Positions 56,366-64,000 of a DNA stretch of 64,000 nt are shown here, in pieces. The position numbers and the translations under genes were made by a program. The DNA is from Prorocentrum cordatum. Its lineage: Eukaryota > Sar > Dinophyceae > Prorocentrales > Prorocentraceae. The notes under the pieces were generated by a model, which saw nothing but the letters and a program-made list of their open reading frames with translations, was not told where the DNA came from and made no database searches. Location of the stretch: assembly GCA_963575745.1 (NCBI GenBank), contig CAUYUJ010016371.1:765726-829725 (forward strand). Direction: 5' to 3'. How positions within the stretch are numbered: the stretch's first letter is position 1; each line of letters starts with the position of its first letter.

Positions 56366-56833
56366 AACCGGGATGCTTGCAAACAACTCCCATCCCGACG
56401 GGCTCATGTTCGCAATTGGCGACGAAACGCGCGTCAAATACTCCGCGCGCAGAAGGCCGAATGCTTCCGCGAAGTGGGGCGCGGGCCATCAATCGACAAC
56501 CGCGGCACTACATCAACCCATACCGACTGGAACACGCAAACGCACTGACGTGGAAGCTGGCGGAAGGGAAACGATCGATGGAATGGCACATGGGCGCGTA
56601 CTTCGTCGCCGATATCAATGCGATGGGTCACGCACCGCGCATCACCAAGCCAACTGCCGAGGTCTGACAATGGTTACCTCGTAGCCAGCCAACTTCGAAG
56701 TGAACGCTCCTGTAAGTGCTCGATGGGCATCTTTCTGAGTAGGAGAAATGTTGAACATATGTCCTGTATATAGAAGGCGCCGATGGTACAGATCAGCAGA
56801 CGCCCGCCGCCAATCCACGCCGCCGCAGTCACA

Positions 56834-57440
56834 CGATAGTGAAGAGAAGTCCAACGATACTACCTTGACAGTGCTGTCCTCCTCCACCTCCTGTTCCTCC
56901 CTGGATCCATCAAGTAACACGTAATACAGATCAACGGCGGCGGATGTCAAACGACATTATCTAACAAACCTGTGTCGCACGCGCACTATATCACACATAC
57001 AAAGAGGACCAGAGCGGTAGCAGTGACTTGTGGAAGAGAGGCCGACGATATCAAAGCATTCCACCGACTAAAATTCTGTTTTTGCGTGCCCCGCCCGAGC
57101 GAGTCTGCTTTCAGCGCGGTCTGCCGCCGCGGCAACTCGGGAGGCCTATGCATCCAAAGCAGGCCTGATCACGAAAACTGCAGCAGAGAGGCACACACAT
57201 GATGAATGGACAAAGCTGTCAAGTGAACGCAGGAATATACAACAAAGGGCCACAACCAAACACGTGTGCAACAACGCCGCCGACAACATCTAGACACAGA
57301 TGGTGCCCCCCGAAGCCTTCGAGCCCGAGCCTTTAAGCCCAATGCCTCCCCTAGAGCACAACTGCGCTAGGAATAATTTGGAATATGCACATGAATTTTG
57401 TACTGAAACTTAAATCTGGAAAAGACTACACGCACACGCA
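56834..57440 (+). repeat. long direct repeat, copy B (CpG-depleted)
   Basis: Same sequence as 53128-53745, but many CG dinucleotides of copy A appear here as CA or TG. For example, CGCGCGCGCTATATCGCGCG corresponds to CGCACGCGCACTATATCACA. Its far end passes directly into the CA-rich expansion at 57421. Confidence 0.8.
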
Positions 57441-57998
57441 CACGCACCCACACCCACAAACACACACACACACACACACGAACATACACACATACCCACA
57501 CACGCACATCCACCCACACACACACACCCACCCTCACTCAACCACACACACACACACACACACGCGCACACCCACACACACACACACACACGCACCCACA
57601 ACCTCACACACCACCACACACCCCACCCCACCTCCAACACACACACACACACACACCCGCACACCCACACATCCAGACATCCAGACACCCACACGCCCTC
57701 ACACCCGCACACCCATTCACACCCACACCCACACACACATCCCCACATCTCCACATCCCTACACACACCCACACAAACACCCACACAAACACAACACACA
57801 CAACACACATAAACACACACACCACATACACACACCAGATACACAGGCACACACACAGGCACACACACACAGACACACACACAGACACACACACAGACGC
57901 ACGCAAGCTCGCAGGCACGCGCGCACGCATACACACACACGCACGCACGCACGCACACACCCACACACACACACACACGAACACACACACACACATTC
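57421..57998 (+). repeat. CACACACCC-rich dinucleotide expansion
   Basis: About 580 bp of CA units with CCCACA and CGCA variants; grows out of a position that in repeat copy A is only a short GCGCAC tract. Confidence 0.95.
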
Positions 57999-59105
57999 AG
58001 CACCACGGCTCCTGCACAGGCCAATCCTGCACAGGCCAAGCGACATCCAAACGTGAGAGAACATGCCACAACTGTGACAACGAAACGCAGACGTCAACAC
58101 GAAGCCATAGGATACTGGAAGCGGTGTCCGAGATGCTACCGGAGAGGACTGTGACGTAGATGGTGGCCAATTGAAACCTCGCAGTGTCCCAGCCAGAGAA
58201 TGCTTCTTTCCAAATGCGCCTCCTAGCCTTCCTCCTGGCAACTAACATCAACAACATGTACGCCGCGTGCTGAATTCGCACTATCGGGCTTAATTTATCG
58301 CGTTGCGAACGCATGGTGAGATCATGAGGTGTCCAAGCCAAGGAAACAACAACTGCTGCTCGATGATATCATGGATGCAGGCGTGCCACCCCTACTGGTG
58401 CAACCACTGCCAGGACAAGCCGCGCGCGAAATGGTCAGGCCATTGGTATAATCACGCTACGCTCTCTGCTTGAAGCACGTCTGCTCCACATGGGATCATC
58501 TGTCCCTCCCGACCCCCTCCACATTGAGGCCGACACAAGAGGCTTCGAGCCGCCAGTCTATTCATGACCTCATCACTGGCGTTTTGAACCCTACATCGAA
58601 AACCACGCCCCTCACTATTGTGATCCGAAACGTGCACGCAACGAGAAACATTCCTTCTGGATTCTAGGTATGGCTGGATATGCAAATAGGGGCCATTGCC
58701 GCATACTGCCACGCATTTCTCGTCGACATCGATGGCAGCTGTAAGGTCTAATAAGCCCCCTGCAACCATTGAGCTACTTAGGGGGGTCGCATACCCACTC
58801 CCCATGATCCCGACTTCGGCGGACATCTGAATGCAAAAGCTTACCTTTTTCGTCACACATAGCGAGATCGCCGATGTGCATGAAGCACCGAAACCATGTT
58901 TTAAACTACGACTGCACTCTAAAAACTTCCCCCCACCCATCAAAGCGCAAGGCTTTCCAATAAAGTCCCGCAACATGAGTCTAAGAGGCCGTTTGGGCCC
59001 AAGACACCTCAAAGAGGCCGCCACGACGACACACGAGGTTTCCACGACGTCCCGAAACAACCCGATAGGCACCCAAGAGACGCCTAAACGGCCCCTTAGA
59101 TAACC
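57999..59105. other. AT-richer unique DNA; unassigned minus-strand frame 59129-58452
   Basis: A 225-codon minus-strand frame runs from a CCAAGAGGC-type piece (58980-59110) into unique DNA (VTKKVSFCIQMSAEVGIMGS, then LDLTAAIDVDEKCVAVCGN). It has ordinary composition but no recognised domain; its repeat-derived start makes chance likely. Confidence 0.25.
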
Positions 59106-59639
59106 TAGAATCCCAAAAACCAGCAACAAAACAATAATACAATCTCCAACACCTCCCGACGAGTCCCAAACGGGCCATAATAGACCAGCAGCGCCGAAAG
59201 ATCAACCAAATGAGTCGCTACGATGGCTGAGGAAGGCCCGAATAGGCTCGCGTAGGGCCAACAACACGCTGCCTGGAGCCCCCTCGCCCCCAAAGGAATC
59301 CACGTGCCAGAAACGCCCCCCTGACTGCGCGGGCGAAGGCGCGCCTCGAGAACGGCCGAAGAGGAGCCCAAAAAGCTGGCGAGGGTCTTCGAAGCCGCGA
59401 CTCTCGGAATTTCCCCGTGAAAGTGCCGCGCCACGTTCGTCGTGGCGCGGGCACGGCCCCCGCGTCTCCCGCTCCTATTCCTCGTGGCCTGGTCCCCGCG
59501 CTGCTCGATCAGAGCGGGCCTTCTCAAATCGCGCGCAGCAACATTACTAGCCGGCTGCTCTGCCGTTGATCGGGAGTTTATGTATACAGAAGAAAGAAAG
59601 GGCGTGCGCTTCTCGGCGAGAGGATACTGATCGAGATGA

Positions 59640-59900
59640 AAATGAGCGCCTGGGATCAGGAGGGCGATGCTCGCGAGGGTGAGGATCAGGAGAGCGAGGG
59701 TCGCGCGGGCGAGGATCAGGCGAACGTGGAGCAGGAGGGCGAGGATGTGGAGGAGGGCCAGGATAGCGAGGATGGCGATAATGAAGATCAGCAGGGTGAA
59801 GATCGGGCGGGCGCGGAGCAGGAGAGGGGCACCCGCAGAGGAGAGCGAGGATCAGCAGAAAGAGGATCACGAGAAGAGGGGGGACTAGGATAATGAGAAA
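59640..59900 (+). repeat. degenerate 18-bp repeat GAGGATCAGGAGGGCGAG
   Basis: Purine-rich units open in all frames (EGEDQESEGRAGEDQ on plus; PDPRPRDPRSP on minus). Not called a gene. Confidence 0.75.
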
Positions 59901-60039
59901 GAGGAGGGCGAGGAGCAGGATCGCGAAGCAGGAAGGCAAGGATGAGGAGAGCGAGAATCAGGAGTCAGGAACATGAGGCGCCTGGTCTGTCCACGACCAA
60001 GTTTGGCCCCAAAATGCCATAAGAAACCATCGGGAGGCC

Positions 60040-60240
60040 TGCTCGTCGTCCTCCTCCTCCTCCTCCTCCTCCTCGTCCTTTTCCTCCTCCTCCTCCTCCT
60101 CCTCCTCCGCCTCCTCCTCCTCCTCGTCCTTCTCCACCTCATGCTTCCCCCCCTTCCTCCTCCTCCTCCTCCTCCTCCTCCTCCTCCTCCTCGTCCTTTT
60201 CCTCCTCATGCTCCCCCCTCCTCTTCCTCCTCCTCCTCCT
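60040..60240 (+). repeat. CCT microsatellite, several blocks
   Basis: CCT units interrupted by CGTCCTTTTCCTCCT-like spacers; the spacer itself recurs at 60075, 60125 and 60193. Confidence 0.9.
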
Positions 60241-60256
60241 ACTTTTCCCGAATCCC

Positions 60257-61100
60257 GCTTGAAACGGAACAGGGGGCCTCTGGCTTCCTTGGGGAGGCTC
60301 TGGGGGCGGCTTTTCCGAGGATATCCCACGCGAGGGCGACAGATTGGATTTTGTCGCTGGATTCGCCGGATTCTCCGGATTCGCCGGATCTCCCAGATCT
60401 TGCCTGAAACGGAACAGGGGGCCTCTGAGGGGACGCTCCGGGGGCTGTCTTTCTGAGGATGTCCCTCGCGAAGGCGCCGGAATTCGTCGCCGGATTCGCC
60501 AGATTCGCTGGATTTCGCCAGATTCCGGATTTCCCAGATCTCGCCTGAAACAGAACAGGGGGGCCACTCCTCGAGGGCCTCGCATTGGGGAGGCTCTGGG
60601 GGTGGTTTTTCTGAGGATGTCCCACGCGAGGGCGCCGGGTGGGCATTCGTCGCCGGATTCGCCGGATGTCGCTGGATGCGCCAGAGTTCCCGGATCTCGG
60701 CTGAGGCCTTCTTCGGGAGGCTCCGGGCGCGGTTTTTCTGAGGATTCCCCTGGAATTCATCGCCGGATTCGCCGGATCTCGCTGGATGCGCCGAATTTCC
60801 CGGATCTCGCCTGAAACGGAACAGGAAGGCCTCGCCTCGGGGGCATCCTTGGAGAAGGCTCCGGGAGCGTTCTTTCTGCGGATGTCCCACGCGAAGGCGC
60901 CGGTTCGGAATTTTGTCGCTGGATTCGCCGGCCGGATTTGCCGGATTTCCTGAATCGCGCCTGAAACGGAACAGGGGAGCCTCTGAGGGCCTACTTGGGG
61001 AGGCTCAGGGGGCGGTTTTTCTGAGGATGGATTCGCCAAATTCGCCGGATTTCGCCAGATTCGCCGGATTTCCTGGATCTCGCCTGAAACGGAACAGGGG
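60257..61100 (-). repeat. satellite of about 145 bp with GATTCGCCG sub-repeats
   Basis: CCTGAAACGGAACAGGGGG-type landmarks at 60257, 60399, 60545, 60808, 60958 and 61082, with a degenerate unit near 60700. Each unit also has GGGGCGGTTTTTCTGAGGAT and a run of 9-bp GGATTCGCC units. The minus strand is open across it (CSVSGEIWEIRRIRRI) as a consequence of the repeat. Confidence 0.85.
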
Positions 61101-61514
61101 GGGTGGTCGGCGGGGCCATTACCTCGCGCGCCAGAAGTCAGGATGACGTGAGTTCCACAGAAATTCCGTCAAATGATGTACACGATTACACAATATCAAA
61201 ATAACCACACAACAACCGACGTAACCACACCCGACCACACGACAAACAACCAGATCAACAAGGGAAATGTCAAACCACTCACACCAGAGGAGACGAAACC
61301 GCCAATGCACCCGTACATTCGCCGCCCGACGAAGGAGGACACGTGTGTGGCATCTGGGGAGCTGCCTACTGCATGGTAAACGAAGGGTATGGCATGATAC
61401 ACGAGAGAATGCAATTCAACAATAAAAGGGCGATTGTTTCGACCGCTGGAAATCGGAAGTCAATGTCGAAAAGACACTGATGGGGACCCCCTTTATGGGC
61501 CAACCTGCGCACGG
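61101..61514. other. AT-richer unique DNA, no gene recognised
   Basis: No motif seen. Confidence 0.45.
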
Positions 61515-61648
61515 AAAGTTCGCGCCGCGATGACGTCGGCGCTGGTTTGCAACACTGCGTGGACCGTGCAACCCAGAACGAACGCTGCCTTCTCAGAGCG
61601 CAGCTGCTTCGATATCGGCCGATTCTGGGCCACCAACGGCGTTCACCT
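61515..61648 (+). mobile_element. MITE-like element, partial copy 3
   Basis: AAAGTTCGCGCCGCGATGAC and GTCGGCGCTGGTTTGCAAC align with the left part of copies 1 and 2, and CGATTCTGGGCCACC with the CGATTCTGGGTCACC of copy 2. The right terminal repeat is missing, so the copy is truncated and diverged. Confidence 0.5.
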
Positions 61649-61649
61649 T

Positions 61650-63080
61650 TCATCATTAAGTGCCCGCGCTGTGATCTCCGCCGCTTCGACTAGAAGGCGC
61701 GAGCCCGCCGCACCCGTTTGCAAGCCCCGCCTGCCGCCCTCCGCTGCCCCTGGAACCACCAATAACGCCGCATCGTCGACAGCTGCACCTGGCGGCGGCG
61801 CCCCGCCCCCTGGCACTGGGCGGCGTCTGCGTGCCGCGACCCTCCAAACCTCCCGTCACCTCGGGTGCCCACCCGCGAAGGCGGTCAGCTGGCGCGGGCG
61901 CGAGTCCTGCCAGAGAGGCGCTGGGGCTCAGCATGGCTCAACGCTCTGCGGCAGTCCTCGCACCCACGCGGGGTGCACTGGAAGGGGGGACGGACGGGGA
62001 GGGGGCACGGGGGGAGGAGGATGAGGGAGGACGGGCAGGAGGCAGGAGGTGGAGGGAGAAAGTTGAAGAGGGGGCGGGAGGAAGGGGAGGAGGGGGTGGG
62101 GAGGGAGGTGCAGGGACCGAAGGAAGAACGCGGGGCACGACCGCCTTCGCGACCGAACGTCTGTCTGCCTTTCAACGCCCTGCTGCGGTCCAGATTGCGA
62201 GGTCTCCCTGTTCGCTGTGCCGCCGCCGGGGGGTCGGCGCAGACTTTTATCGCCAGGCGAGCGCAGTGGGAGGGTGGAGGGGCGAGGGGGGGGGCGGGCA
62301 ATCTAGGTGCGCTCGAGTCGTATCTGATATCCTACCCTCCCACCCGTCCATGTCGATTACGCTGTTTTTGTTCTCCATCCGCCCACGGGGGTCATAGTGG
62401 ACCTGGACCCCCCACTTGGACCTCGTCGTGTTTGAGCAATCAGAAACAGGGAGCTGTGTACAGTGGAGGCAGAGGGGAAGTGGCGAATGAGCAAAAGGAT
62501 GAGCAGGAGGAAGAGGACGAGGAAGGAGAAGGACGTGGAGGAACGGCAGCAGCAGGAACAACGAGGAGTACGAGGAGCGGGAAGCAGAGAAAGGCGGAGA
62601 AGAGTAAAGGAGCAATGCGACAACGACGAGGGTGGACTTGGATCTAGACTTGTGGCCAGCGATGGGGCCAGAGCGCCATTCTGACCGACGGGGGCAAAAC
62701 GTCGATCCGATGATGAGGCTAAGGCTGCAGCGGGAACACCATCTTGGAGGGACCGACACAGCTCTGCCTGAACACACATGAAACAACATCTGAACTTCTG
62801 GTGTACAATCAATGTGTACGCGGAGGGGGGACGCAATGCTCTCACAGCGTCCTCGGAGGAGAGAGGATAACAGCACTCAGATTGAATAATTGTGGACAGG
62901 GGGGAGGCAAGGGGGAGGACGGGTCGATGCACGGGCGGAAGCAGAGGGATGAAGGAGGGATCAGCACGTCATCGAGGGGGTTCGCGTGCGTCTAGCGAGG
63001 GCTAATTACCCCGTTGAATTGGAGAAGGGGGAGGAGAGCAGGGGGAGGCGCAGACGGAGGGAGTAGGGGCGGATCCACCG
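61650..63080. other. no gene recognised
   Basis: Purine-rich GGA stretches (61980-62110, 62460-62600) create long but domain-free frames on both strands. Confidence 0.4.
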
Positions 63081-63084
63081 TCTT

Positions 63085-63120
63085 TGCTCCTCCTCCTCCT
63101 CCTCCTCCTCTTCCTCCTCG
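63085..63120 (+). repeat. CCT microsatellite
   Basis: Short perfect run. Confidence 0.88.
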
Positions 63121-64000
63121 ACGCACTAACACTCCACATCCTACTAGCCATCCTTCTCAAACTGCCCCCCCCCACACCCTGATTGCCTGTACATATATCG
63201 CTCCCCGGGTGCTGCAATCACGTGCTTACAACCCTCTTTGCAAGAATGTTGCTAGCAAGCTAGATTGTTTCGCTCGTCAATATCACCATTCTCTTGCCCA
63301 TGGGGGCGCACCTGCATGCGCAATACTACTGTATCATGCTTTGCCCGGCTCTCGACGCTAACGCTCACACGTAATTTCAAGCGCCAGAACCCTCTTTACT
63401 CAGTCGCTATCGCCTAATGTCGCTGTTTGCTCCTACACCTCTTAATGCAACATTGATATGCCCGTTCCTCATCGCTACGTTCCCTTACGCCGCTGCTTTC
63501 CGCTAACAAACACACTGCGATTGGGTGTCTCGAAACTGCCCTGTCCGCCTCATCCGTATCGTGTTCTTTTCTGATGTGTCCTGCAAGCCCTGGGAAGTCG
63601 ATCGTAGCAAGACTCGGCGATCAGACAGGCAAACAGTAGATGGAAACCTATACTACTAAACGCCGAACGACAAGACGGCGACTCTCTCATGCTCAAGTGG
63701 CATGCAGAATTGCCACTTTCCGGCGTTCGCTCAGGTTGCTGAACGTCAAAGGTGAACACATCGAGCTTTGACCTGCGCGCAAGCCCAAAGCAACCCTCAC
63801 ATCTCCCGCAACATAATGAAGGCTACTGATATCACAAGAAATCACTCGAACGCACCCCAATTGAGAGAAACGTTATCCCGGGAGGACGGCAGAAGGATGA
63901 TATCACCGTGCAAGGCGTACATCCTAGAGCCTGCCAGATCCCAGTGCGATGCCACATCACGACCAAACGAAGTAGGCATGCTGGCATACGGTTGCAACTC
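63121..64000. other. AT-richer unique DNA, no gene recognised
   Basis: Close to balanced base composition, unlike most of the window. No open frame longer than about 115 codons and no domain. Confidence 0.45.

Larger units (their letters stand above)
53128..57440 (-). mobile_element. candidate retroelement with long direct terminal repeats
   Basis: Two direct repeats of about 0.6 kb (53128-53745 and 56834-57440) flank a minus-strand RT fragment and a 448-codon frame. Start-to-start distance is about 3.7 kb. Read on the minus strand the order is repeat, RT, ORF, repeat. The RT-before-ORF order is unusual for a single Gag-Pol element. Tandem insertion of two elements, or a repeat that is not an LTR, would also explain it. 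No primer-binding site or target-site duplication was identified. Confidence 0.45.

Noticed and set aside
57421-57998. His/Thr-rich protein of over 200 residues, or Cys/Val-rich protein on the minus strand
   Set aside because: Translation of the CA expansion.
60257-61100. 310-residue Arg/Ile/Pro-rich protein on the minus strand
   Set aside because: The frame follows the satellite and runs on into CCT repeat; no domain or independent coding signal.

Overview
The window looks like nuclear DNA of a dinoflagellate. This is inferred from three things: decayed retroelement proteins whose motif spacing matches families I know from dinoflagellate genomes, a GC-rich background crowded with micro- and minisatellites, and almost no continuous genes. 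I found no rRNA, tRNA, spliced-leader gene, CRISPR array or prokaryotic-style operon. Most long open frames are stop-free because of repeats or high GC and are not annotated. Genus cannot be settled from this sequence alone.

Layout. 1-9.6 kb is mostly unique GC-rich DNA with one MITE-like element (4.15 kb), a possible decayed coding stretch (2.6-4.07 kb, minus) and two weak exon candidates. 9.6-13.55 kb is a satellite of about 530 bp per unit. It abuts the best-supported element of the window: a minus-strand retroelement (17.6 down to 13.6 kb) encoding, in order, reverse transcriptase, a C5-cytosine DNA methyltransferase-like domain, an RNase H-like domain and a tyrosine recombinase, all broken by frameshifts. 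18.5-35 kb is a mosaic of simple repeats, dispersed CCAAGAGGC-type arrays, several tandem arrays, a second MITE-like copy (29.2 kb) and three weak exon candidates near 21.7-24.8 kb. 35.4-36.6 kb holds a plus-strand LINE 3' fragment (RNase H plus a Cys-rich end) between two CAT microsatellites. 37-53 kb contains large composite satellites (GTC/GCC-rich, TTTGGGAAGACCC, a higher-order repeat of about 267 bp). 53.1-57.4 kb holds a second retroelement candidate with minus-strand reverse transcriptase and a further open frame with one internal TAG, between two direct repeats of about 0.6 kb. 57.4-64 kb is a CA-rich expansion, a GGATTCGCCG-rich satellite, a third partial MITE-like copy and unique DNA.

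Overall the window is an intergenic or intronic repeat landscape. Its genes are mobile-element genes in decay: none is intact. The two strongest leads are the methyltransferase-bearing tyrosine-recombinase retroelement and the MITE-like family whose two terminal inverted repeats change together. Host exons are only tentative.
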